64,000 nucleotides of DNA from Cryoendolithus antarcticus (lineage: Eukaryota; Ascomycota; Dothideomycetes; Cladosporiales; Cladosporiaceae), in contig NAJO01000028.1 of NCBI GenBank assembly GCA_002077065.1, positions 186,001-250,000 on the forward strand, given 5' to 3'. This document shows positions 21,633-31,630 of this stretch, piece after piece (the first letter of the stretch is position 1; each line of letters opens with the position of its first letter). The translations under genes were made by a program, and so were the position numbers. Under the pieces are notes generated by a model that was given only the letters and a program-made list of their open reading frames with translations, ran no database searches and was not told where the DNA came from.

Positions 21633-23402
21633 ATGGCTTCGATTATGGAGGCGTTCAACGCCTCCACCACGAGCATGCCTTCCGCGACACTCGACCGACT
21701 CGTAGGCGCGAAGGCACAAACAGGATTCCTCAGTAACATCACCAATGGCGTCAACATCTGGAGTGTGCTGTTCACGCTTCTCGCCGCAGCGGTGGTGTAC
21801 GACCAGATGGCCTACTGGCGCAACAAGGGTGTACTTTCCGGCCCAGCATGGAAGATGCCCTTCATCGGACCTTTCCTCCAGAGCGTCGACCCCAAGTTCG
21901 AAGCATACCACAAGCAATGGATGTCGGCACCCTTGAGCTGTGTTAGCGTGTTCCACATCTTCGTGATCATGGGCTCGACACGAGACGTTGCGCGCCAGAT
22001 TTTCAATGCGCCTGCATACGTCAAGCCCTGTGTGGTGGAGGTGGCGTCGAAGCTCCTGCGACCCGAGAATTGGGTATTTCTGGATGGCAAGGCACATGTC
22101 GAGTACAGAAAAGGGCTGAACGGACTCTTTACTCGCCAAGCGCTTACTGGATATTTGCCTGGCCAGCAAGAGGTGTACGAGCAGTACTTCGAGAGCTTCT
22201 TACAATCGTCAGAGAAGGCGAGGAAGGAGAAGTCGGGTGCGGGTCCGGACAAGGGAGGCGAGAAGTCAGTGTACATCCTGCGCGAGCTGATGTGCGCTCT
22301 ATCCTGCCGGACATTCGTAGGACACTACATGTCACACGCGCAAGTCAAGGAGATCGCGGACGACTACTACAATATCACTGCTGCTATGGAACTCGTCAAT
22401 TTCCCAATAATCATCCCGTTCACCAAGACCTGGTACGGCAAAAAGGCTGCAGACAAAGTGCTCGAGGCGTTCGCTTCATGTGCCGCGAAAGCAAAGATCC
22501 GCATGAAGTCCTCGGGTGCCAAAGCAGAGTGTATCCTGGATCGCTGGATCCTTCAGATGATGGAGAGCGAGCAGTACCGCAAAAGGATTGAGCGCGGCGA
22601 GTCAGTGCCTAGCGAAGAAAAGCCAGCTCAAGTGCTACGCGGATTTACCGACTTCGAGATCTCCATGACTCTCTTTACCTTCCTGTTTGCATCGCAGGAT
22701 GCCACCAGCTCTGCGTGCAGCTGGCTCCTGCAGCTCTTGGCCGACCGGCCTGATGCTCTCGAGAAGGTCCGCGCGGAAGGCAAGCAGATCATGGGCGACC
22801 GTTATGGCAAGTATGGCGCAGTGCAAATCGACGATCTGGACAACATGGCATACACCCGCGCAGTTGTCAAGGAAACTCTTCGCTACCGACCACCCGTGAC
22901 CATGGTGCCTTATAAGGTCAAGAAGCCATTCCCGATCACGCCAGAGTACACAGCGCCCAAGGGATCGATGATAATCCCCTCACTGTGGCGATCACTCCAC
23001 GACAACGAGGCGTACGGCTCACACGGCGGTGCTGATGAGTGGGCACCTGAGCGGTGGATTGAAGGTGATGCTGAAGAGCAAGGCAAGAATTGGCTGGTGT
23101 TCGGCACTGGCCCGCATTACTGTCTGGGTCAGACGTATGCAGTCATGAACTTGATGGTGCGTTGCCTGCTCACCTTGCGCAAGATTCCCGACTGACTTGA
23201 CTTTTAGCTCATGATCCATCTTCTGTCAGCGAACTTTGACATGCACCATACCGTCACCGATCGATCTGAGGAGATTCGTGTGTTCGCTACACTGTTCCCT
23301 ATGGTGAGTCAGAAACAATCCGATCGCAGAACTCCTGATCTATGCTGATACCTCTCCTAGGACGATCTACTCCTAAGCTTCACCCGACGAGTGGCCGCAT
23401 AG
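21633..23402 (+). CDS. ERG5: C-22 sterol desaturase, cytochrome P450 CYP61
   Basis: Exons 21633-23156, 23208-23303 and 23361-23402 give 553 residues; introns are 51 and 57 nt with canonical ends. The ATG at 21633 (MASIMEAFNAST) is the first in frame. One N-terminal membrane segment (NIWSVLFTLLAAAVVYDQMA) anchors it in the ER. CYP61 signatures include LLRPENWVFLDGKAHVEYRK and GLNGLFTRQALTGYLPGQQ; the I-helix shows FLFASQDATSSACSW; ETLRYRPP is the ExxR motif; heme-ligand Cys is about residue 497 in FGTGPHYCLGQTYA. It introduces the C-22 double bond in late ergosterol synthesis. The last two short exons encode SEEIRVFATLFPM and DDLLLSFTRRVAA, matching the family's end. Confidence 0.95.
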
Positions 23403-23617
23403 ATGCGTGGCCATATCAGGTACCATTGCTGCACTACCTTTGGCAGACTAGCGCGGCGTTCATCGGCTTCGCAGCCTCTTTCCTAGCACCACATGACTTG
23501 TACATACCCATCCGAATAGACTTCAGTAATCACTTCGCAGCCCAGGATCGCCATGTCTATCCCAGGCCAGTCACTGTGGTAGCGGAATAGAAGCTCCTCG
23601 AGACAACCCGCTCCCTA

Positions 23618-24877
23618 CCGCCTCGCGTACCCCTCCTTAGCAATCCTCTCCCACTCCTCTTCATACTGCTTCGCCGTCCGCCCACTCCACAGCGGCCCAG
23701 CCCTCCTCTTCCCGCTGAATTCAACAGTTTCAGGTCACAGATTCGTGAAAGTGCCTACAACCTCGTCCCTCCCCCTGAATTCCATTTCACCCTCGCAGAC
23801 TCGTCGGAAGTCCACATTGCCCGTTTCAGAATCTCTCGCCCTCCAGTGGAACCGCAAAGACTGATCTGGTCCATAATACTGGTCGTCTAGACGGAGGATG
23901 CCAGATTTCCAGGCAAGATCGAAGGAACCCCATATGCGGTCTGGACGGTTGTCGGCCTTTTCAACGCAAAGGAAGAGGCAGAGGGTGTCGGCGCATTCTG
24001 GCGCTTGTTCTTCAAGCTGGATGCAGGAGATCTTATAGACGCCTGTTATGTTGCGGGCTGATGGGGAGGGTGGGGAGTAGCTGGGTTCGGGTTTGACCTT
24101 GGATTCGGGTTTGATCTTAGGCGCGGCTTTGTGCTTGGGTTCCGGCTTCACTTTGGCCTCGGGCTTAGGTTTGGTGTCTTTCTTCACTTTTGATGGTTTA
24201 TCCGTGGTGGCAGTCTGTTTCGCGGTTGACCTAGGAGTTGTCGTAGATGCGCCCATGCTAGCTGATGTCGTTTTGTCAAGAGCAGATGACTTTTGTGGCG
24301 CCTTCGGCTTTGGGACAGACTGAGCTTTAGACGCTTCTTTGAGCGCTTTTGCTCTGGCGGCTGGCTTCACAACTGCGTCCATGCTTCGATCGATCTCGAG
24401 CTTTACGCCGTCGACTTTGAGGGTGATCTTGGTCCGCTTCTGAGGATGCGTTGGGTCGCCATCATCCGCTTTGCGCTTCGCCGACTTCGCTTTGCCGCTC
24501 GTCGCCGCGTTCAGGTGAGTACCCGCAGCCTTCGTCGCTGCCGTCTTCGCCCTGCGAACATTCGATGCATACTCCTTGCGCATCTGCGCCTCCATGTCAC
24601 CGATGTGACTAGGAACGACAAGCTTCTTCTGGCTGAGCGCTTGAGACAAGCGCAGCTTAGCGGTGTTCTTGTCTTTCGATCGTTGTAGGCCATAGTGGAT
24701 GAGCTGCGCTTCGTACCAATGCGCAACTTGGTCCTTGGGCGCAGTTCCGTCCAGCAGAAGTTTGAGCTCTGATATAGAAGCCCGAGGATGGCGCTTGAGA
24801 TCGCCACCGACATCTACAAGCAGAGTGTCGCGATAGAGGAACTCTCCTCGGATTACAGCGGGGGTCGAGGCGTCCAT
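23618..24877 (-). CDS. Lysine-rich unknown protein; frame continues in phase past a TGA
   Basis: The ATG-initiated frame encodes 380 residues to TGA at 23737-23735, then stays open for 39 more codons to TAG at 23617-23615. The N-terminal 100 residues look folded (PRASISELKLLLDG, QVAHWYEAQLIHYGLQRSKD). The middle is a Lys/Pro/Ala-rich disordered region with NLS-like AKSAKRKADDG and HPQKRTKITLK. The last 110 residues form a second fold (ITGVYKISCIQLEEQ, RIWGSFDLAWKSGILRLDDQ, EVVGTFTNL). The extension, PETVEFSGKRRAGPLWSGRT then a Glu-rich helix ending YARR, resembles what I recall following this domain in other fungal proteins, so it is probably genuine coding sequence. A nuclear role is inferred from composition only. 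Function unknown. Confidence 0.7.
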
Positions 24878-25461
24878 GGTACGGGTGTAGCCTTGGCGGT
24901 TGTGCAGTGTTTCACTGTTAGATCCACGAAGGTCTCGGTGGAGTTTGGTCCAGGCTTGGCGCTTCTCATCTTGCTGAGGAACGCCTACCTATTGATTCTT
25001 TCTGTCTTCAGACATCTTGAGACTTCCCAGCTCGCAGCGCACAGCTCACATCACTTACCCACAGCAATGGACTCAGTCACCCGGGCAAGCAGTTCGACAG
25101 CGGCTCCGTACCATCATGCTGCGGAGTTTGTTATCTTTAGCAGCAATGCTCGACTTGCCAAACACCAATTCTAAACGAAGGGTGGAAGTGAAGTGAGGAT
25201 GATCAGGAGGAGGGTCGTGTATATGGCAATATATTTGGCTTCGAGAATCCGACTCCCAATGTGGCTGTGATAGTGCACTTTACAGCCGGGGTCGCTGACT
25301 AACCGCATCATCGGGGAATAAGGAAGGAGCTATCGACCTCGGTTGCAGTGACGTCTCATATGCGTGCGGCATTACGAGCTCATGAGTGCAAGCAGAAGGC
25401 TGTCTGGAGTCGTCAGGTAGGATACAATCTCTACTCATTTCCCTCATAACCCCCCGCAGTC
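24878..25461. other. Divergent intergenic region
   Basis: Promoter region between the lysine-rich protein gene and the oxidoreductase gene. An open frame at 24788-25174 overlaps the start of the former on the opposite strand and has no family features, so it is not called. Confidence 0.4.
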
Positions 25462-26673
25462 ATGGTCAAAGCAATTTCCATCCGCAAGATAGACGGCAAG
25501 CCCGGCCAAGTCTACTACCCTCTCGAGGTACCTATTCCATATCAATCAATTCACTGTCAGCTGGTCTGACGACGAATTTTAGCACATCACTATCCCCTCC
25601 TCGCCTCCACAATCGAATGAAGTCATCATTACAATCACAGCCGCCGCGCTCAACCACCGCGACCTCTTCCTCCGCCAACACCTCTACCCGGGCCTAAAAT
25701 TCGGCGTGCCCCTCCTAGCAGACGGCACCGGCATCGTAACCTCCACTGGCTCATCCGCAACCGCAAAGTCATGGCTCGGGAAGCGCGTGCTCATCAACCC
25801 CGGCTCCGGGTGGGATAGCGATCCAGATGGCCCTGAGGCGCCTACGGGCTACGCGATCTTGGGCGGGACGAGGATGAACCCGCTTGGTACGTTGGGGGAG
25901 AGCGTTACGATTGATGCGAGTGAGGTGGAGGTTGCGCCGGAGCATTTGTCCAGCCTGGAGGCTGCTGCTCTGCCACTCACAGGACTCACAGCCTGGCGCG
26001 CAACCATGGTCAAATCTGGCAACGCGAAGGCCGGTCGAAACATCTTGGTCACCGGGATCGGAGGCGGCGTGGCGATCATGGCACTCCTCTTCGCCGTAGC
26101 AGCAGGCGCGAATGTGTACGTCACGAGCGGAAGTGAGGCGAAGATCCAGCGCGCGAAGAGCATGGGCGCAAAGGGCGGCGTGAGCTACAAGGAGAAGGGC
26201 TGGGAGAAGAAGTTGTTGGACCTACTGCCGAAAGACAGGAAGTATCTCGATGCCATCATCGATGGGGCTGGAGGGGATGTGGTAGAGAAGGGGTCGAAGT
26301 TGTTGAAGGCATATTTCTTCCCCTCTCGCTGTGCAGGAGAGTGTGGTTGACTGACTGTTCGCAGGCTGGCGGCGTGATTTCGATCTACGGCATGACGACC
26401 TCGCCCAAGATGCCGTTCCTGATGTCGGCAGTGTTGAAGAACATCGAGGTGCGAGGGTCTACTATGGGCTCGCGGAAAGAGTTCAAGGATATGGTCAAGT
26501 TCATTTCAGATACGAAGCTCAAGCCTATCGTGTCGCGACATGTGAGCGGGCTGAACAACCTGGAAGGTATCGACTCCCTGTTCGAAGATATGAAAGAAGC
26601 GAAGCAGTTTGGCAAGCTGGTCATTGAGGTGGCGAAGGAATCAGACATTAAAGCTGGAAAGAGCAAACTATAG
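25462..26673 (+). CDS. MDR-superfamily quinone oxidoreductase/alcohol dehydrogenase-like protein
   Basis: Exons 25462-25527, 25583-26308 and 26365-26673 give 366 residues. Intron 1 is GT-AG (55 nt). Intron 2 (26309-26364) begins GC and ends AG: joining KLLK to AGGVISIYGMTT needs this junction, and a branch site TGACTGA lies upstream of the acceptor. Domains: GroES-like N-terminus (ITAAALNHRDLFLRQHLYPG, GVPLLADGTGIV) and a Rossmann fold with ILVTGIGGGVAIMALLFAVA for NAD(P)H. The cysteines of the structural zinc loop are absent, favouring the zinc-free quinone-reductase side of the superfamily. Substrate unknown. The stop codon lies 4 bp before miniature element copy C. Confidence 0.85.
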
Positions 26674-26677
26674 CCGC

Positions 26678-26910
26678 GCACGAGAGTGACAAAAGAAGCG
26701 GACCACTCAGTGATTCTCCATGTTCGAGAATGCTGATATACGCAGCACCGCAACAGTGGATTGGTAGGCACGCTGTTGGAGAGAATACTGTCCCTCCGGA
26801 CGCTTTCCTGGGTAGCACTGACATCTCTTAATCATTGCAGTGCAGTGTATACGAGCAGTGCCGACGGTGAGCTTTCATCCAGTGGTCCACTTCTTTTGTC
26901 ACTCGCGTGC
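26678..26910. mobile_element. Miniature inverted-repeat element, copy C (best preserved)
   Basis: A 233-bp element with the best terminal inverted repeats. The left end begins GCACGAGAGTGACAAAAG and continues AAGCGGACCACT. The right end, reverse-complemented, begins GCACGCGAGTGACAAAAG and continues AAGTGGACCACT: 30 bp with two mismatches. The interior (GCTGATATACGCAGCACCGC, GCAGTGTATACGAGCAGTGC) matches copies A and B. It has no open frame of note and is too short to encode a transposase, so it must be non-autonomous. It starts 4 bp after the oxidoreductase TAG. Confidence 0.8.
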
Positions 26911-27193
26911 CGCTTCGCATAATTGAAAGCAAACAGATCTGACCCGTGAGACATGAAATGCTGTTGCATAAACCGCCGTGATACACCTTTCCCGGTCTAA
27001 ATTGAACCAGCTCCAGCAGCACAGTGACGTGCCACTGGCAGCAAGGCTCGACGTCTACTCTATTCCGTTTGAAGACTCATGATGGCTTAAAAGCACCCGT
27101 TTAGCAGTGCAACACAGCCCATCCACCAAAACGCCGCCCAGTGCACGCACGCTTCGTCGATCGTCAACCACCACCTCAGTCATCGCCCAGCAT
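26911..27193. other. Intergenic region between element C and eEF3
   Basis: Probable 3' region of the minus-strand eEF3 gene. No gene seen. Confidence 0.4.
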
Positions 27194-30100
27194 CTAATCA
27201 TCCTCGTCCGAGAACACCTCCTCACCCCTCTTACGCCTCGCCATCCGGTCCTTCTTCTTCTTCCTCAGCTCGGCAGAAGTAAGCTTCGCCTTCTTCTTCG
27301 TGCTCTCAATCTTGTTGCCCATAGCATCAAACTTCTCCTCTTCATCCTCATCACCCTTCAAGCGCGGTCCAGCACCCTGGCCCTGCACCCAGTTGTGGCC
27401 GGAAGCAGCCATGCGGCCGTTGGTGACGGCCCACACCTCCTCAGTCAAGTCCTTGGTGAACTCAGCCGAGTGCGTGATGATGATGACACCACCCTCGAAA
27501 GCCTTGATGGCCTTGGAGAGCGCGCCGAGAGAGTCGCGGTCGAGGTAGTTGGTCGGCTCGTCGAGCACGATCAAGTGAGGGCGCTGCCATGAGCAGGCGG
27601 CGAGAACGACCTTGACACGCTGGCCACCGGAGAGGCCGCGCATGCGGGAGTGAGAAACAAGCTCGGTGTCGATACCGAAGTTGGCGCAGTGCTGCTCGAT
27701 CTCCTTACGGACGAGCGGGCGGAACTGACCAGATGCGAGAGCCTCCTTCTGATCAACATCAGCCACCATCTTCTGATGCGAGGCGATGAGCTCGGTACGT
27801 GGGATCCAGGCGTTGTCGGCAGTCATCATGGGCGTCCATCGCTCGTTCTTAAGACCGACGTTGTCTCCGAGAGCGAACGAACACTCGTACTCGTACGAGT
27901 TCTTGAACTTTCTGCGCGAGTGCACGCCGATGACACGGCGCTGTGAGCCCTCAATGCGGTAGATCTTGTCCATGGCCTTCTCATCCTCGTCGGTGACGAT
28001 CTTGTTGGCACGGTCCATCGTCTCGCGATCTTCACCAGTCTGGAAGCGCCATTGGATGTACTCGGATGGAGTCAGATCGAGATGGTGATCAATGTGCGCG
28101 AAGGCGTGCTGCTTGATGTAGGCGATACGGATGTTCTCGTGCTGGTAGACGTCACCACCAGTCGGGATGAGCTCACCGGTGAGGACGTTGACGAGCGTGG
28201 ACTTGCCAGCACCGTTGGGACCGATGACGGCGATACGCGAGCCGAGCGAGCACTGGAAGGTAATGTCCTGAATCTGTGGCTTGTCGGTACCGGGGTACTG
28301 GAACGACATGTTCGTGACTCGGACAATAGCCTTCGCCTTGGTCTTGACACCCTCGAGAAATCCGGGCTCGGGGAACTTGAACTCCATGTCGGATGCACTG
28401 AGCTCGTAGTAGGACTTGGCGGAAGGCACACGCTTGACAAACTCTGAGAGCTTGCCACGGTAACGCTTCAGCTTGAAGCGCTCGTAGTGGATAACGTGCT
28501 GGACCACATCGTCCAAGAAGCGGCTGTCGTGGGAGATAATGATAGACGTGCAGGGCGAGTTGATGAGGTAGTCCTCGAGCCACTTGACGTTGACGACGTC
28601 CAGATGGTTCGTCGGCTCGTCAAGCAAGAGGATGTCAGGCTTCTCGAACACAGCACGAGCAAGCGCAAGCTTCATTTTCCAGCCACCCGAGAGCGCAGTA
28701 ATGGCGCCCTCGATCTGCTTGTCGTCGAAGTTGAAGTCGAGCAGAGTCTGCTTGACTTCAGCATCAGTCAGCTCGATGCCCACGCTCTTCAGCTTCATCT
28801 GCGTCCAGCCAATAGTGGTCATCTCAGTGTCAGCTGAGTCGAGATCGTGCTCAACGTAGACAGTCTTGACCTCGCTCTGCTTGGGGAAGCCCTCGACTTG
28901 CTCGTTATTGATAGCGCGCATCAAAGTCGTCTTGCCGGAACCGTTGGGGCCAAGGAGACCGTAACGCTGACCACGCTTGAGGCGGAGAGTGGTTTGATTC
29001 AGTAGGATCTTGGCACCATAGGCCAAGTTGAATGTGCAGTTGCAGAGATCCTCGCCATCCTCCTCGTCCGCCTCGGTCTCGTCTTCGACCATGTCGGCAG
29101 GGAGGGAACGCTTGCGGAGAGTGTCCACAATACCTGGACCATCCGCGTCACCGATGATGGAGACGATGTATGGCAGAAGATGGGTGGTCCAGCTGAGCGG
29201 CTCGAAGTCGCGGTCATCGACCAAGTGCCCACCAATGGCGGACACGTACTCGAGCGCAGGCTTGAACTTGTCCACAGCGCTCTTGTGCTTGTAGCTGAGA
29301 ATGTCGGTGAGCTTGCCGAGGATGGTGGCAACGTCACCGTCACGCGAGACCTCGGGGATCTTGCCATCGACAACATGGCCGACACGGACGAGAGTGTCGT
29401 ATGCCTGCTTCGTCTTCTCACGAGCCTCGGGATCAGCTAAGTTGTCGTGGTTGTATGTGAGCTGAGGCATAAGCTTGGGCAAGAAAGCAGCCACAATCTT
29501 GGGGTCCTCAACGAGCTTGCACATGTTGTCGACAATGACAGCCGACTTGCGCTTGATGGCGGTTTCCCTCTCTTTCAGACCACGCTCGAGTAGAGGAGTC
29601 ATGATGGCAAGTGTCGGCTCGTGCACGTCAGTGACGAAGGTAGTGGCACCGAGCAAGTGAATGGTCTCAGGGACGTTCTCGGGGATGGCGATACACTTGA
29701 TGAGTTCGGGGATGAAGCGCTCGATATCTCTGTTCGAGATGAGCTGGCAGACCTTCTCCATCGTACCGTATGCGTGCTTCTTGACTTCGGGCTTCGTGTC
29801 CCACATGGCCTCGGAGACGATGGGGATGAGATCGGGTACACGGAGACCAGTCTGCACAGGCGCGGACTCGGCGAGAGCCTCGATACACAGCAGATCAGTC
29901 ATCTTCTCGGCCCACTTCTGTGCATTGCGGATGCTGTGAATGAAGTGAGGGATGACGACCTTGACAGCGTTGGGGTTGATGGCCTTCGTGATGGACAATG
30001 CGGCGTTTTGCGCAGCCACCTTGACTGGTGACATCTTGTCGCCAACAGCCGCGAGGATGTTGGGCAGCAGCGAGACGAGGAGAGGCTGAACAACAACGGA

Positions 30101-30394
30101 GACATCGGCGTGCGAAGCGATGGTGGCCACAGTCTCACAGGCGTTCTGGCGGGCGTTGGCGTCCTTCTTGTTGTTCAGCATCTTCCTGATGCCCTCGACG
30201 AACTTCGTCGGGGCGGCCTCCTCTTCAATGTCGCCATTGATGAAGAGGGCGATTTCTTGTGCGGTGCCTTTCGTGTCGTCCTTGCCGATGGAGAGTTTGG
30301 TAAGCAGCTGTTCAAGCACAGCAGTGCTCTGCTTATTCTCCGACTTGATTTGGGACGCCGAGTGGGCGTCGCCAACTTCGAGTGAGGGCGCCAT
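27194..30394 (-). CDS. YEF3: Translation elongation factor 3 (eEF3)
   Basis: A 1066-residue single-exon protein starting [14 protein letters not shown]; the frame extends 44 codons upstream, but this Met fits the family's length. HEAT repeats fill about residues 20-400, followed by two ABC ATPase domains. ABC1: Walker [19 protein letters not shown], signature [14 protein letters not shown], Walker [18 protein letters not shown]2: Walker [17 protein letters not shown], a chromodomain-like insertion ([29 protein letters not shown]), signature [14 protein letters not shown], Walker [15 protein letters not shown]. The C-terminus is Lys/Arg-rich and ends FSDEDD. It is the fungal ATPase that helps release E-site tRNA from the ribosome. 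Confidence 0.97.
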   Translation of the reverse strand: MAPSLEVGDAHSASQIKSENKQSTAVLEQLLTKLSIGKDDTKGTAQEIALFINGDIEEEAAPTKFVEGIRKMLNNKKDANARQNACETVATIASHADVSVVVQPLLVSLLPNILAAVGDKMSPVKVAAQNAALSITKAINPNAVKVVIPHFIHSIRNAQKWAEKMTDLLCIEALAESAPVQTGLRVPDLIPIVSEAMWDTKPEVKKHAYGTMEKVCQLISNRDIERFIPELIKCIAIPENVPETIHLLGATTFVTDVHEPTLAIMTPLLERGLKERETAIKRKSAVIVDNMCKLVEDPKIVAAFLPKLMPQLTYNHDNLADPEAREKTKQAYDTLVRVGHVVDGKIPEVSRDGDVATILGKLTDILSYKHKSAVDKFKPALEYVSAIGGHLVDDRDFEPLSWTTHLLPYIVSIIGDADGPGIVDTLRKRSLPADMVEDETEADEEDGEDLCNCTFNLAYGAKILLNQTTLRLKRGQRYGLLGPNGSGKTTLMRAINNEQVEGFPKQSEVKTVYVEHDLDSADTEMTTIGWTQMKLKSVGIELTDAEVKQTLLDFNFDDKQIEGAITALSGGWKMKLALARAVFEKPDILLLDEPTNHLDVVNVKWLEDYLINSPCTSIIISHDSRFLDDVVQHVIHYERFKLKRYRGKLSEFVKRVPSAKSYYELSASDMEFKFPEPGFLEGVKTKAKAIVRVTNMSFQYPGTDKPQIQDITFQCSLGSRIAVIGPNGAGKSTLVNVLTGELIPTGGDVYQHENIRIAYIKQHAFAHIDHHLDLTPSEYIQWRFQTGEDRETMDRANKIVTDEDEKAMDKIYRIEGSQRRVIGVHSRRKFKNSYEYECSFALGDNVGLKNERWTPMMTADNAWIPRTELIASHQKMVADVDQKEALASGQFRPLVRKEIEQHCANFGIDTELVSHSRMRGLSGGQRVKVVLAACSWQRPHLIVLDEPTNYLDRDSLGALSKAIKAFEGGVIIITHSAEFTKDLTEEVWAVTNGRMAASGHNWVQGQGAGPRLKGDEDEEEKFDAMGNKIESTKKKAKLTSAELRKKKKDRMARRKRGEEVFSDEDD

Positions 30395-31630
30395 GGTGTA
30401 CTCAGGCGTGTGGAGGATGTCGAGGAGGTAAAACTTGTGTTGCAAAGCGGCGAAAGTCGTAAGAAATTTGTTGTGGGGCGGCGGCCCGCTATCGATTAGC
30501 GCCGATTTTGGTGGGATGTCGGGCACCTCTCTCCCAAAATCTGACTGCGCGTATGCTAATATATGACACCTGCAACAGTGGGGTTTGTCGTGCAGTGTCG
30601 GTGAGAGAGAGAGCAGGCTTGTCGTTGACGTGTTTGACTCTCACAGCCACGGTGAAGAAGTTTTCCCTGCCGCAGGTAAGCTCATAGTGCCGTAGAAATC
30701 TCGAGGTACTTCTGGAGAAGCAGAGGAGACGCAAGGTGATAAAGAGTGGTAAAGAAGTGGTCGCGGTACGCACAGCTGAAGTCCTATTCGAAGCGGTCAA
30801 GCACGATGATCCCTCTCCAGTGACTTTTGAAGGCACGCTCTGCAGCTCGACCAATTACAGACTAGTCTTGCCACTTCACTACCACTTTCCCAACACTTCA
30901 CTCTGCCGGATGATCGTGCAGGCACAAGCTCGGTAACAAGGTAGGCAGAGTCTTCACACTTTTACGGCGAACAAGATTAGGCCTGGCCTGACACGATCTG
31001 GAAATATTTGTAGATGGAGAATGCAATTTGTCTTCGCTCCTTGGATGTCTCGAGGTTTCTCATCAACAGTATGGTCATGAAAACTGCCCGCAACATGATC
31101 ATGAATGTTACGTTATGTTCAGACACTCGAAGAAGCGGGCAGCGTACACTCTCGCGAGATGAGACAATGACGGTGCAGACATGACCACCACTGTACATAC
31201 AGATATTCGCTTCACTAGATATACAAAACCGTCCTCCAATGCATTCCAGACAGATCCGAGGGCCTCGGGCACTCATATGTACAATCCCTTCCCTGATGTC
31301 GTGCGCCGAAGACTTGACAAATAGTCTCGTATCCTCCTGTTCCCTTGCTATCCGACCCCTCCGCAAAGACACCGGCGTCCTTGCCAAGTCAACGATCTGT
31401 CGAGACCATCCCCATGAGGTGCGACACTGCCACTGCCTCCGTGCCGACCTCGATGCGAGGACCGTGAGTGTGTTGTCACTCCTGTGCTGCGTTGACGCTT
31501 GTGTCAAACAGCATCGGATTGTCCACATCAACTGTGGCCTGAAGCGTCCTGGCTCGTTTCCTCAGCCTGTGCCCATGACAAACATCCTCGTCCCCACGTC
31601 TTGCTCTTCCGAACGATTACCCCTAGCCTT
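30395..31630. other. eEF3 upstream region and KRE6 3' region
   Basis: About 1.2 kb with no supported gene. It contains the eEF3 promoter, including a GA repeat near 30605-30612 and a possible fragment of the miniature element near 30545-30613. Open frames here are not family-like. Confidence 0.4.
30545..30613. repeat. Possible fragment of the miniature element (copy D)
   Basis: ATGCTAATATATG, then CACCTGCAACAGTGG and GTGCAGTGTCGGTGAGAGA, align with the interior of copy C (ATGCTGATATACG, CACCGCAACAGTGG, CACGCTGTTGGAGAGA) over about 65 bp. No terminal repeats are visible. It may be chance similarity. Confidence 0.3.

Noticed and set aside
30977..31531. 184-codon open frame on the minus strand downstream of KRE6
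   Set aside because: The translation has no family features, and it overlaps other equally long frames on the opposite strand.
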